Origin: Deinococcus malanensis
Lineage (GTDB): Bacteria; Deinococcota; Deinococci; Deinococcales; Deinococcaceae
NCBI RefSeq assembly: GCF_014647655.1
Contig: NZ_BMPP01000007.1
Coordinates: forward strand, 1 to 64,000
DNA: 64,000 bases
Direction: 5' to 3'
Shown here in pieces: positions 31,392 through 39,840 of this stretch. Positions within the stretch are counted from its first letter, which is position 1. Each line of letters opens with the position of its first letter. A program made the translations under genes and the position numbers. The notes under the pieces are model-generated. The model made no database searches. It saw only the letters and a list, made by a program, of their open reading frames with translations, and had not been told where the DNA came from.

Positions 31392-32522
31392 CTAACCGAC
31401 TGGAAAACCAATGTCAACCGCTCTTTTCTGGCGCGAGTGCTTTTGGCGACAGCCCACTGAACACGTGCGAGCGCCCCTGCGTTTCTCCATTGGCTTACCG
31501 CACACCTGGCACTGCCGCACCGGGTCAACTGCAAATAGCTCGGCGAGTTCGTGAAAGCCCCAGGCCATCGCCCCACAACGGAGATAAGCCCCTACGCTCT
31601 CCCTTGACCGTATTCCCTTCGCAACCTGGCGCGGCGCGTACCCAAAGTCCCCCTCCACATGTTCTTGTCTCAGGAAATCGGCAAGTTCCCGCCGAAGGGT
31701 GCGCAAAGGGAAGGCGGAATACTTGGCCAGACTGGCTGCTACAGCGACAAAATGGGCTGCTGGGAGCGAGGGAGTGCCCATCACGAGGGCGGCGCTTCTG
31801 TAAATCTTCGACTGGCAATATGCTTCGTTCCACTGGGCGACCAGGGACTCAGGATCTCGAAATTCCTTATCCTTAGGGCTTACTCCATGCAGGTGCCGGT
31901 AGGTCTCTCGCAGGTAGTGAAACCCCAGGCTGCATTTCTGCCACTCAAACAGCGTGTCCCCCCACTTAGGATTGAGCATGGCGTACCGATGGGCGAGGTC
32001 AATGACGCCGCTTCGAAAAGCCGCCTCATCTGGAATCTTGCGTGCGAGATTCGCAATGTCTGCGTAAACCTTGAGGTTCTTTGGAGGCCATGACTCCTCA
32101 ACCAGTGAGGGTTTCCCAGGATCATCAGCGAGTGGTCGCACGGCCCTTGAGTCGCCGGGCCAAGCTCTGACCAAGCGTGGGAAGGGAGGGCCGTCGTCAA
32201 ACACACTCTCTTGGCCGGAGCGGTTCTCTTGAACCAGCGTGCGCCAGAGCGGCCCACGCTGCTGCCAACTTGACCCGTAGCCACCCCACTGCCGAGCCAC
32301 TTGTTCCCATCGTTCCCGATCTTGAGTCGGCAGGTCGGCCATATCCTCAAGAATCGGAAAGTCAGGGTGTTCTTCACGTGGGCCGAACTCGGGAAGCTTG
32401 ACCAATTCACCGGTATGCCACACGTCCCAAAGCGGAACTTCCTTTTCACACTCAGCCCAACGAACCGCAAAACGACGGGGACGCCATGTCACATTTATCG
32501 TCACATTTAAGGGCTTAGACAC
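31392..32522 (-). CDS. Hypothetical protein with C-terminal zinc-finger motif
   Basis: A 376-residue protein starting at GTG (32522). Near the C-terminus it carries CQVCGKPMEKRRGARTCSVG followed by a further Cys and a basic tail, a four-cysteine motif similar to CGNR-type zinc fingers that bind nucleic acid. The rest is soluble and helical with no family I recognise. TAACCT lies 6 nt before the GTG (leaderless). It is the leftmost gene of the element, next to the arm sites and divergent from the excisionase-like gene. A regulatory or phage-defence role is possible, with no direct evidence. Confidence 0.6.
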   Translation of the reverse strand: MSKPLNVTINVTWRPRRFAVRWAECEKEVPLWDVWHTGELVKLPEFGPREEHPDFPILEDMADLPTQDRERWEQVARQWGGYGSSWQQRGPLWRTLVQENRSGQESVFDDGPPFPRLVRAWPGDSRAVRPLADDPGKPSLVEESWPPKNLKVYADIANLARKIPDEAAFRSGVIDLAHRYAMLNPKWGDTLFEWQKCSLGFHYLRETYRHLHGVSPKDKEFRDPESLVAQWNEAYCQSKIYRSAALVMGTPSLPAAHFVAVAASLAKYSAFPLRTLRRELADFLRQEHVEGDFGYAPRQVAKGIRSRESVGAYLRCGAMAWGFHELAELFAVDPVRQCQVCGKPMEKRRGARTCSVGCRQKHSRQKRAVDIGFPVG

Positions 32523-32550
32523 ATGGGCAGGTTAACAGCATTCTTGAGGC

Positions 32551-32826
32551 ATGACGAATCAAAAAAGCCTTCTTGGAATCGGGCAGATACGCGAGGAATA
32601 CTCTCTGGGGCGTGAGCTTGCCACACGCTTGGCTGCCGCGATGCCCCACATTGTCGTGGGGCGTACCGGGACCGGGCCCCGGCGGCTTGTACACCGCACC
32701 GACCTGGAGAACGTGCTCATGCAAGCAAGCACGACCCAGACAGACCTTTGGCAGTTGGTAAGACAGGAGAATGCGGGAACCGTCATACGGTCCTGGCTCC
32801 ATACCAACCAGAAGGAGACCAACTGA
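32551..32826 (+). CDS. Excisionase-like helix-turn-helix protein
   Basis: A 91-residue protein with a MerR/excisionase-like start (LLGIGQIREEYSLGRELATRL, about residues 7-27) and a winged part (RRLVHRTDLENVLMQ). Such proteins act as recombination directionality factors or as activators (AlpA-like) in integrated elements. Its place, first gene of the replication operon and divergent from the leftmost gene, fits either role. Its TGA overlaps the next ATG by one base. Confidence 0.6.
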   Translation: MTNQKSLLGIGQIREEYSLGRELATRLAAAMPHIVVGRTGTGPRRLVHRTDLENVLMQASTTQTDLWQLVRQENAGTVIRSWLHTNQKETN

Positions 32827-33077
32827 TGAGCGTTCTCGGACTGCTGCACGCCGATGGAACGCCCATTACGGTGGAGTGCTGCGTGCGCCTGGCGCATCAA
32901 CTGACCATCGAGTACACAGGGTTGCTCTCCGAGAGGAACGAACTCCGCAAGTCCTGCGCGGATGACCAGAGAGAAGCCGCCCTCCTCCGAGAGATCGAGA
33001 GGGATCTGGATCGTACTTGGGCAGTTGTCGAAGCGTGGATGGCGCTTGCTCGTGCTGGTGGGCTGGAGACGCAATGA
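32826..33077 (+). CDS. Hypothetical 83-residue protein of the replication operon
   Basis: A small, mostly helical protein with a charged heptad-like stretch (LLSERNELRKSCADDQREAA), probably a short coiled coil. I recognise no family. It is locked into the operon: start at the TGATG overlap with the excisionase-like gene and end overlapping the primase-like start by four bases. This suggests a role in replication or its control. Confidence 0.6.
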   Translation: MSVLGLLHADGTPITVECCVRLAHQLTIEYTGLLSERNELRKSCADDQREAALLREIERDLDRTWAVVEAWMALARAGGLETQ

Positions 33078-34279
33078 ATGGGCGTGAACTGCTGAGAGCC
33101 GTGAATCTCCCGGACCTGATTTCCATGCTGGCTGGGTCTGACGCAATGCGAGGTCTGACACGTGAACGGGGAGGCTTGATCTGTGATCCACGGCCCGGCT
33201 TCACCGAGCGGCACCCCTCCTTCAGCGTGTACCGGCAGGGCCTAGTCTGGCTCTGGAAGCGACACGGGGGCGATGAGGGCAGCGGCTCTGCCTATGACCT
33301 CCTGCTGGCCTATGGCTACTCGCCTGCAGCTGCCTGGGAGGAACTGGCGAGACTGGCCGGCGTTCCCCTCAATGCCTGGACACCTGATGCACCGCGGCAC
33401 ACTGCCACAGCCCGTGACCCGCTGGCCAACGTGCGGTCAGCGTTGGAACGGTGCGCACCGTTTGCCGACAACGAAGTCTGGCGGGCAACGTCGCTGGTGT
33501 CCTCCATTCAAGAAGGCGACAGTGCCGCCTGTGAACTCATGACGCGGGGCCTGTACGGCTGGGATGGACTGGAAGCCGGGAAGTTGCGCCGCTCCGTTTC
33601 CAGATCAGACGGGAAGCGGCTGGCCCATCCCGGAGCATTGGTATTCACCGTGCGGGGACCGGATGGCCGGCCCTGGGGGCTAAAGGTGCGGAATGCGGGA
33701 AGTGCTGACCGGCTGAAGGACCTAGGTCTCGACCGATACGTGTATGCAGTCTGGGGGCATGGTTCCCCGGCATGGTGCTCGCCGGGGTACGGCAGCGGGG
33801 AAGCGGTACTGATCGTGGAAGGCGAACTCAACGGGGCTGCAGCATCACGCGCCTTGATGCTGGCCGGCTTACAGCTGGATGTACAGGGGCTGGCCGGGGC
33901 TGGTGGTGCTCCATTCCTCGACGGTCTGACGGGGAAAGTCGTGTACCTGTATGCCGACCCGGATGAAGCTGGTACAGCCTGTCTGGAACGGCTGGCAAGG
34001 ATCGCCAGGGGTGCAGGCGCGGCCGCTGTCCGAATCCTGGCGCCGCTGCCTGATGGGGACTTCTGCGATATCGCCGGAACGGAAGGACTGGCGAGGCTTG
34101 GCCGGGTGCTCAAGGACCTCTTGGCACATTCCACCATTCACCACACCGTTTCACCATCTGGTGAAAGCGTGGTGCCGGTTACACCACACCACCATTTCCC
34201 TAGAGGTGGTGTGGTGGTGGAAGCAGGGCTGAGCAAGTATCGGGCCAAACTCGACAAGAAATTGGGCGGTTCACGATGA
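33074..34279 (+). CDS. TOPRIM-domain primase-like protein
   Basis: A 401-residue protein. The N-terminal part (residues 30-80) follows the CHC2 zinc-finger fold of DnaG primases (RHPSFSVYRQGLVWLWKRHG, GSAYDLLLAYGY) but without the zinc cysteines. A TOPRIM domain follows (residues 240-330) with E249 (VLIVEGELNG) and the D295-P-D297 pair (LYADPDEAG). It probably makes primers for element replication together with the ATPase encoded next. Start at 33074, ATGA overlap on both sides. Its 3' end carries two strong inverted repeats (34139-34220) that encode a His- and Val-rich, poorly conserved tail. Confidence 0.8.
   Translation: MNGRELLRAVNLPDLISMLAGSDAMRGLTRERGGLICDPRPGFTERHPSFSVYRQGLVWLWKRHGGDEGSGSAYDLLLAYGYSPAAAWEELARLAGVPLNAWTPDAPRHTATARDPLANVRSALERCAPFADNEVWRATSLVSSIQEGDSAACELMTRGLYGWDGLEAGKLRRSVSRSDGKRLAHPGALVFTVRGPDGRPWGLKVRNAGSADRLKDLGLDRYVYAVWGHGSPAWCSPGYGSGEAVLIVEGELNGAAASRALMLAGLQLDVQGLAGAGGAPFLDGLTGKVVYLYADPDEAGTACLERLARIARGAGAAAVRILAPLPDGDFCDIAGTEGLARLGRVLKDLLAHSTIHHTVSPSGESVVPVTPHHHFPRGGVVVEAGLSKYRAKLDKKLGGSR
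34139..34220. repeat. CACCACACC/GGTGTGGTG inverted repeats in the primase-like gene
   Basis: First hairpin: 34139-34155 with 34160-34174. Second: a perfect 12-bp stem CACCACACCACC (34182-34193) with GGTGGTGTGGTG (34205-34216), 11-nt loop. Together with 35303-35337 the 9-mer occurs five times. Possible replication-origin iterons. Confidence 0.55.
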
Positions 34280-35391
34280 CGGGCCCCACTGGACCTCGAC
34301 CTCTGCAGGTCTTCACTGGACTCAATGCACCTGACGTCAAGCCAGTGGAGTGGTTGGTGGAAAAGTTCCTGGCGCGCGGTGCCGGCACTTTGCTCTTCGG
34401 TCAACCTGGTGTAAGCAAGACCGTCCATGCCGCGCATCTCATGGCATGCCTCATTGCCGGGGTTCCCTTCGCCCACCTGAAGACTGTGCGGCGTGGTCTG
34501 CGAGTGCTGTACCTGGACTTCGACGGCTCGTGGGAATGGAACCGGGAATTGTTCGTGGCAGCTTTCCGAGGTGTAGGCGTTGAAGGTATCCCGGAGAGTT
34601 TTATCTACTACAGCCCAAACACCGAGGAATGCACCCGGCACGGGGAAGAAGCGGGGCTTCAAACGCTCGAATCCCTGGGACCGTCCCTCGCCGCCACGGT
34701 GAAGGAAATGCGCGTGGATGTGGTGGTGTGTGACTCCCTGGGGCAGATGATGGTGGGTGACACGAACAGCGGTCAGGACGTGGCACTGGCGCTGCGACTG
34801 GGGCTCAACCCAGCCCGCAAAGCAGGCGCGGCGGTCCTCGTCATCGATCACGCCACCAAGTCGGCCGCTGGTGGCTTTGGAGTCCCTACGCCGATGGGCA
34901 GCCAGCAGAAACGGGCCTGGGCACGCGTGTCTGTAGCTCTGGAACGCGACGAAAACGAGGACGGGCTTGTGACCCGCTGGAGTGTGGACAAGAGCAACAC
35001 GGCACCCTTTGAGCCCTTCCTGACTCGCACCACTTTCACCAACGATGGTGAGGTGTTGAGCACGGTGGAACTCGACTTCATTGGAGAGGCTGGGCCACGT
35101 GTGCCGCCCCGTGAACGCCTCGACCGTGGGGCCGAAGCACAGCGCGACATTCTGGACGCTTTGCAGGATGGCCCGCTGCCACGCGCCAAACTGGGGAAAG
35201 GCGGCACGTTCGACCGGGCGCTGAAGTCATTGGAACAGACCGGCCACGTGGTGCGACTCGACCGGGGACTGTACGCCCTGCCGGACCCGGAATCCATTGC
35301 ACCACCACACCAACCCCTGGGAAGTGGTGGTGTGGTGAAAGTGGTAGCAGTCGTTCGGGGGGCAGACGGGGAGGAGTTGGGCGCATGGTGA
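34276..35391 (+). CDS. RepA-like AAA/RecA-fold ATPase
   Basis: A 371-residue protein of the RepA/DnaB-like (AAA_25) group. The Walker A loop is GQPGVSKT (residues 42-49), with Ser in place of the usual Gly before Lys; Walker B is VDVVVCDS with D153. A C-terminal winged-helix-like part (residues 290-350, AQRDILDALQDGPLPRAKLG) may bind DNA. It is likely the replicative helicase of the element. It overlaps the primase-like gene by ATGA and the next gene by 7 nt. Near its 3' end lies a further GGTGTGGTG inverted repeat. Confidence 0.8.
   Translation: MTGPTGPRPLQVFTGLNAPDVKPVEWLVEKFLARGAGTLLFGQPGVSKTVHAAHLMACLIAGVPFAHLKTVRRGLRVLYLDFDGSWEWNRELFVAAFRGVGVEGIPESFIYYSPNTEECTRHGEEAGLQTLESLGPSLAATVKEMRVDVVVCDSLGQMMVGDTNSGQDVALALRLGLNPARKAGAAVLVIDHATKSAAGGFGVPTPMGSQQKRAWARVSVALERDENEDGLVTRWSVDKSNTAPFEPFLTRTTFTNDGEVLSTVELDFIGEAGPRVPPRERLDRGAEAQRDILDALQDGPLPRAKLGKGGTFDRALKSLEQTGHVVRLDRGLYALPDPESIAPPHQPLGSGGVVKVVAVVRGADGEELGAW
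35303..35337. repeat. Third CACCACACC inverted repeat, end of the RepA-like gene
   Basis: CACCACACCA (35303-35312) pairs with TGGTGTGGTG (35328-35337), 15-nt loop. Same motif as at 34139-34220. Confidence 0.55.
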
Positions 35392-35765
35392 CCCACGAAC
35401 TGCTACGGGAACTGGAAGGCCGAGGAGTCCGCCTGGTGGTGCAGGGAGACCGGTTGGTGGCCCGGGGTCCTGCGGGCGCCATCACCCCTGACCTGTCGGA
35501 GAAAATCAAGGCGCAGAAAGCCGAACTCTTGCGGCAGTTGAAGAAGGGGGGCCGTGCGCCCCTCTCTGCTTTGCCTGAACCCCTGGTCCGGTTGGTGGCA
35601 GCGGCGGCTGGAGACCACCTGAACCGCCCCGCTTTTCTCCCTGGTGGAATGGTGAGCAATCTGGGCAGCTACGTTCTGGCTTGTGCCGCCCTGTACGCCT
35701 GTGGACGTGAGCCTGACAGGCAGCTGGCTGATTTGTGGAACGCGCATGCGGTCTGGGCTCATTGA
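35385..35765 (+). CDS. TubC_N docking-domain-like protein
   Basis: A 126-residue protein. Residues 1-50 (ELLRELEGRGVRLVVQGDRL, then GAITPDLSEKIKAQKAELLRQL) match the TubC N-terminal docking fold, which is also common in small proteins next to replication genes of mobile elements. The rest is a short helical region with a possible metal-free core. It overlaps the RepA-like gene by 7 nt and ends the operon. Role unknown, probably protein-protein contact. Confidence 0.7.
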   Translation: MVTHELLRELEGRGVRLVVQGDRLVARGPAGAITPDLSEKIKAQKAELLRQLKKGGRAPLSALPEPLVRLVAAAAGDHLNRPAFLPGGMVSNLGSYVLACAALYACGREPDRQLADLWNAHAVWAH

Positions 35766-35991
35766 AGTGCTTGAGGCCCCTTGCGCGCGTGAGGGTGAAA
35801 AGAGCAGAGCCCCCACACTCCCCATCCGTCCCAGTCGTGTCGTGCGCACGCGTTGCCCCTTTGCAAACTATGCGCTTCCAGACCTCAAATGGTCGGGCTC
35901 AACAAAGGTTGGTCGATACGCACAGATGATGGCCAAGGTAGGAACAGCCTATTTGCCGGAACGCTGTGAGCAACCGTGGCGTACCAGCAGC

Positions 35992-36204
35992 ATGGGCCTG
36001 TTCTCGCAACCTCAACCTGAACCTGTGGAGATTAACAGCATTCAACTCCGCTGCCATCATTGCCAGCATGACTCCTTTTGGGAGCGAGAAGGACAATTGA
36101 ATACGATGGGTGCGACGCTCCTCAATCTTGATTGGATGAACAGAAGTGCCAGAGTGTTCGTCTGCGCTTCGTGTGGGCACCTGCACTGGTTCCTCGAACC
36201 TTGA
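35992..36204 (+). CDS. Zinc-ribbon protein
   Basis: A 70-residue protein (start MGLFSQPQPEPVEIN) with a zinc ribbon made of CHHC and CASC pairs, separated by a NTMGATLLNLDWMNRSA stretch and ending in GHLHWF. Similar small ribbon proteins occur in many bacteria with no known role. An open frame extends upstream to 35683 but that part is not domain-like. It lies 226 nt after the TubC_N-like gene. Confidence 0.6.
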   Translation: MGLFSQPQPEPVEINSIQLRCHHCQHDSFWEREGQLNTMGATLLNLDWMNRSARVFVCASCGHLHWFLEP

Positions 36205-36251
36205 GGCGATCAACCCACTGTCATCTTTATCAGAGCGAGGTGGACCGTGGA

Positions 36252-36758
36252 TCAGGAGTCATCAGCGTCTATCGTGCGCTCTCTCAGCTGCCGTAATTTC
36301 TGCTGCTGCAGGTTCCTGTGCCGATCACGGTCTGCGTTGACCACTTGGACCATGTGATTCACGGTCTGAGTGGTCTCGACCTTCTGAAAATCACCGTACT
36401 GCGGCCGGTCCCAGGCCTTCATTAGGAACTCGTTCGCACGTACAGAAGCCATGGCCATTTTGGGGTCTGTGCTGTTCGCGATCCGGTACATGTTTTCTTC
36501 GAGCTTGGCCACGCGGGTCTGGTTCATGAACCTGGTTACAGCTTCCTCAAACACTGGGTACTGTTCACGCCACCGCCATACGGTGGTGATGTTCACGCCA
36601 CTCGCGGTGCAGGCGGCCAGCAGCATGCCTTCGTCCTGTAGGGCTCGCAGGAAGGCACACATGCGCTCGTGACGGGTCTTCTGCGCGGGAGTCCAGTCGG
36701 CAGGGTCGCCGGGCAGTAGAGGGGCCTGGGCCTGTTCGTCAATGGTCAGGGCAGTCAT
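36252..36758 (-). CDS. Terminase small-subunit-like protein
   Basis: A 168-residue protein with the layout of phage terminase small subunits: an N-terminal HTH (about residues 30-65, LAACTASGVNITTVWRWREQ) that would bind the packaging site, then a helical oligomerisation region (FEEAVTRFMNQTRVAKLEEN) and a segment ending in LMKAWDRPQYGDFQKVE, typical of such proteins. No large terminase is encoded nearby. In phage satellites, a lone TerS redirects the helper's packaging to satellite DNA. AAGGTGAGGG precedes the ATG. Other HTH transcription factors are an alternative. Confidence 0.65.
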   Translation of the reverse strand: MTALTIDEQAQAPLLPGDPADWTPAQKTRHERMCAFLRALQDEGMLLAACTASGVNITTVWRWREQYPVFEEAVTRFMNQTRVAKLEENMYRIANSTDPKMAMASVRANEFLMKAWDRPQYGDFQKVETTQTVNHMVQVVNADRDRHRNLQQQKLRQLRERTIDADDS

Positions 36759-36911
36759 ACCCTCACCTTGTCAGAGCGTACGCAGGGAGATGGCACGCTT
36801 ATTCCAGTAACGTCGGTTATCGTTGGAAAGACCCAAAATCTGCCCTTTGGATCAGGGCATCTCGGTCAAGGTAAGAAGTGAATCCGAGCAACCGCTTGTA
36901 TCGTTCAGGGC

Positions 36912-37082
36912 ATGATCTCTGAGTTCTGGCTTCGCTTCCTGGTCCTTCTCGCGCTGGCTATTCCATTCGGACTCTGGCTGAGAACACGTGACTTCCAGAA
37001 GTGGGAACGCAGATTTCTGGAATTTGTGTTTATGCTGGCTGTCTTCGTCCTTTTTGATGCGCTGCGCGGCAACTTGTCCTAA
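36912..37082 (+). CDS. Small membrane protein, 56 residues
   Basis: Translated directly: MISEFWLRFLVLLALAIPFG... then a charged linker (RTRDFQKWERR) and a second hydrophobic helix. Two membrane segments are predicted. TATCGT lies 7 nt before the ATG, the leaderless spacing, which supports expression. No family recognised. It lies in the cargo part of the element. Confidence 0.55.
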   Translation: MISEFWLRFLVLLALAIPFGLWLRTRDFQKWERRFLEFVFMLAVFVLFDALRGNLS

Positions 37083-37163
37083 AGCCTCCTCGTGCGCAGG
37101 GCCAGTGGTCTGAAACGTCTGATGTACAGGAATTGAGCGTTCTACCGTCTATAACGTCGGCCA

Positions 37164-37355
37164 TCACCGCTTACGCCTGTGGAGGCCAGTTGCCCTGGCG
37201 ATATATAGACCTACCAGACCACTCACAACACCAACGATGGAAGTAACCCAATCAATGTCAAATTCAGTGTCACCCCTCCATAGGTACTGAATCCCTTCAA
37301 GCAGGAACCAGATTCCAAAAAAAGCGACAACAAAGGTGGCAATCCTCTTCAGCAT
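37164..37355 (-). CDS. Small membrane protein, 63 residues
   Basis: Two membrane helices (about residues 5-25 and 37-55, IATFVVAFFGIWFLLEGIQ and SIVGVVSGLVGLYIARAT) joined by an acidic loop and ended by a basic tail. No family recognised. It faces the neighbouring 56-residue membrane protein gene tail to tail. Confidence 0.5.
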   Translation of the reverse strand: MLKRIATFVVAFFGIWFLLEGIQYLWRGDTEFDIDWVTSIVGVVSGLVGLYIARATGLHRRKR

Positions 37356-37500
37356 GCAGCCAGCAGACCACAGCTACAGGGTTGACATGGACGCATATCA
37401 GCCTTGACCACAACGGGATGACTGACGGCATGCTGGTGCACTCCTATGAGGTCGGCAGACAGCACGGCGTGAACCTCAATGCGAAAACATAATCTAGGAC

Positions 37501-38589
37501 ATGGAGCCACGAAGAAAGCTGACCTTTTTAATCCACACCTTGAAGACCTCTGGCGGTATGGAACGTGTGGCAGCGACGGTTGCGGGCGGCCTGACAACAC
37601 GCGGTTTTGACGTGGAGATTCTGACCCTGTGGGGGGACACGAGTGCCTATCCGCTCCCCTCGGAGGTGCGGCTGACCACACTGGGACTCTCCACAGACGT
37701 CCTCGAGGTGAGGAAGAAGATGCCACAAGTCATCCGAGCCATCCGTCAGCACCTCAAACGCCGCCGGCCGGACACACTGATCGTCACTGACACCTTTCTC
37801 AGCCTCTTCGCCACTCCTGCCGCGTTCGGCCTGCGGGTACGGCAGGTCGCCTGGGAGCATTTCAACTTTCATTTCTCCTTCGGGATGCGCTCGCGGCAGC
37901 TTGCCCGGGGGATAGCTGCCCATCTGGCGCAGGATGTGGTGACGCTGACCCAGCGCGACGTGGCGCAGTGGCGCAGTGCCTTCCCCCGAGCCCGCGCCAG
38001 GTTGCAGAGCATTACCAACCCGATGCCGTTTCCCTCCCTGACCGACAATCCCTACGCACTGGACAGTCGGACCGTGCTGGCAGTGGGCTGGCTGGACCGC
38101 CGCAAAGGCTTTGACCTGCTGCTGGAAGCGTGGGCGCGGGTGCAGGGAGACTTCCCTGGATGGTCGCTGAAGATCATCGGCACGGGCGAAGAAGAGGAGG
38201 CACTGCGAGCGCAGGCCGCGAGTCTGGGCCTGGAGCGTTGGGCATTGGCGCCGCAGACCTCTCACATTGAGCAGGAGTACCGGAATGCAGGCGTATTTGT
38301 CCTGCCCTCGCGTTTCGAGGGATTACCAATGGTACTGATCGAGTCGCAGGCGCACGGGGTGCCAGCAGTGGCCTTTGACTGCCTGACTGGACCGGCAGAG
38401 ATATTCGAGACCGGGGGAGGAGTGCTGGTGCCACTGGAGGACGTGGAGGGCTTTGCGCGGGAACTGGGAGGCCTGATGGCGGACACAGCCGCCCGACAGG
38501 GTTTGAGCGAGCGGGCCTTCCAAGGCACGAAAAGGTACGAGCGGGAGCGTGTGCTCGACCACTGGATGACTTTGCTGGGAGCACGGTAG
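37501..38589 (+). CDS. Glycosyltransferase family 4 protein
   Basis: A 362-residue GT-B-fold glycosyltransferase. The N-terminal domain starts with the glycine-rich loop TLKTSGGMERVA, and the C-terminal domain has VLAVGWLDRRKGFDLLLEA and the E-x7-E motif (E273 and E281 in SRFEGLPMVLIESQAHG). It would move a sugar from an NDP donor to a cell-surface acceptor. CATAAT lies 7 nt before the ATG. Among replication and packaging genes it is cargo; changing surface sugars could alter phage adsorption, which is an inference only. Confidence 0.85.
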   Translation: MEPRRKLTFLIHTLKTSGGMERVAATVAGGLTTRGFDVEILTLWGDTSAYPLPSEVRLTTLGLSTDVLEVRKKMPQVIRAIRQHLKRRRPDTLIVTDTFLSLFATPAAFGLRVRQVAWEHFNFHFSFGMRSRQLARGIAAHLAQDVVTLTQRDVAQWRSAFPRARARLQSITNPMPFPSLTDNPYALDSRTVLAVGWLDRRKGFDLLLEAWARVQGDFPGWSLKIIGTGEEEEALRAQAASLGLERWALAPQTSHIEQEYRNAGVFVLPSRFEGLPMVLIESQAHGVPAVAFDCLTGPAEIFETGGGVLVPLEDVEGFARELGGLMADTAARQGLSERAFQGTKRYERERVLDHWMTLLGAR

Positions 38590-38984
38590 GCACGAATCAA
38601 GGCGGCCTTCGGGTCGCCTTCTTCGTTGCCAAGCGAACCTTACACGGGATTTTCGGCGGTGAAAAAAGAAGAGGGTACAGGGTAGTAGTAGACCCCCCAT
38701 ACCCCCAAAGGCCACCCCTGGGATGGTGACTATCCGAGACACCGAATTGCTGTCTGGCCGGAAAGTGCACCAGCCCACTGATGATTCGGAGCCCGGCCGC
38801 GCCACTGAACTCCTCCATTACCTGCCGATTGGAGAGTGGGCACCAGGTGCCTCACACTGCTGGACATCACTGAGTGCTACTCGTACAGGAGTTTCATTCT
38901 TCAGCTTGGAGTAGATGGAGGTATCGTGAAAGCGCAGGATCAACGGTTATGTACCGACCTCATAGTCCAGATTTACCATTGAAT
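38590..38984. other. Gene-free gap between glycosyltransferase and lipoprotein
   Basis: It starts with a 6-bp hairpin (AAGGCG/CGCCTT, 38599-38620) followed by CTTC, likely the glycosyltransferase terminator. A 63-codon open frame at 38723-38914 has no family character, no good ribosome site and no promoter of the local type. I see nothing else. Confidence 0.4.
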
Positions 38985-39185
38985 ATGGTACGGATTATCT
39001 TACTATTGGCCTCTCTGGTCACTATGACCGGATGCACGACTTCTTCTCCAACTGCCAATGTCTTGAGTAACTGCGTCAACGAAACGACTACTGACCTTCA
39101 TACAGGTGGCACGCCACCGAGCGGCTTGCAAACGCACATGGTGTGGACCCACTGTCAAGATCGACACGTGGAGGAGGACAAGTAG
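38985..39185 (+). CDS. Small lipoprotein, 66 residues
   Basis: A signal-peptide-like start (MVRIILLLASLVTMTGCTTS) with a lipobox cysteine at residue 17, then a short polar body with three more cysteines. Such a protein would be lipid-anchored outside the cell membrane. TACCAT lies 5 nt before the ATG (leaderless). No family recognised. It lies in the cargo part of the element. Confidence 0.55.
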   Translation: MVRIILLLASLVTMTGCTTSSPTANVLSNCVNETTTDLHTGGTPPSGLQTHMVWTHCQDRHVEEDK

Positions 39186-39293
39186 GTCAAGGACGGCGAT
39201 ACGCCATCAGGCTATTGCAGCCGGGCTGATGTTCTTACATTTTAGCCCGGAGGGGTAGGGCGAAGGGAAGTCGACATGAGGCGCCACGGTCAT

Positions 39294-39641
39294 TCAGCGG
39301 AGTCGGTATCTGGCGACTGCTTGGGCCATGTATGCCCGGTACTCATTGATCATGCCCGAGGTGAAGGTAGCGTCAATACGTGGTGACCAGCCGGCAGGCC
39401 GGATCCAGATGGTGGCCTGATCAACCGTCTGATTCACTGTGTTGGTGGCCTCTGCTTCCAGGAGGAGGAGGGTCTTGTTGGCAGTCTTCAGCGCGTAGCC
39501 TCTGGTGTTCAGGAAGGCGAGCGACTGGTCGTACAGGTACTCTGACGGGACGTGATCCCATGTGATAATCCGCACGGTCACTGGCGCGCAGGAAGCAATG
39601 AGCAGTCCGGTCGCAACAAACAGGAACGGGTGCTGTTTCAT
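39294..39641 (-). CDS. Lipoprotein, 115 residues
   Basis: A clear lipoprotein signal: MKQHPFLFVATGLLIASCAP with the lipobox LIASC (cysteine at residue 18), then a soluble domain (RIITWDHVPSEYLYDQSLAF). CACTCT lies 6 nt before the ATG. No family recognised. With the other small lipoprotein it suggests surface-related cargo, for example entry exclusion against phages, but that is inference. Confidence 0.65.
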   Translation of the reverse strand: MKQHPFLFVATGLLIASCAPVTVRIITWDHVPSEYLYDQSLAFLNTRGYALKTANKTLLLLEAEATNTVNQTVDQATIWIRPAGWSPRIDATFTSGMINEYRAYMAQAVARYRLR

Positions 39642-39797
39642 GGCCCTAGAGTGACATGACTGCTGTCGGAGATGTTGGAATCAGTAGGATCGAAGGGAGC
39701 TGCCATTCTCAGAGGTTCTTGCAGGCCACACGCAAGACGTTCGGGCTCTCACACGGAGCAGACCGAGGCTGGCGCTGACTCCACCATGTCTAATGGC

Positions 39798-39823
39798 AAA
39801 ACCCCCAGGACACACCTTGGGGG
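39798..39823 (-). terminator. Terminator after the 101-residue gene
   Basis: On the minus strand CCCCCAAGG, short loop, CCTGGGGG (39802-39823) then TTTT. It ends the two-gene unit read from the switch region. Confidence 0.75.
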
Positions 39824-39840
39824 CAGACGGGCAGGTGGTC

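Noticed and set aside
32488..32509. GTCACATTTA direct repeat near the zinc-finger protein start as an operator
   Set aside because: It encodes a repeated Asn-Val-Thr at the N-terminus of that protein, so coding use explains it; a regulatory role stays possible but unsupported.
38723..38914. 63-codon frame after the glycosyltransferase
   Set aside because: No ribosome site, local promoter type or family likeness.
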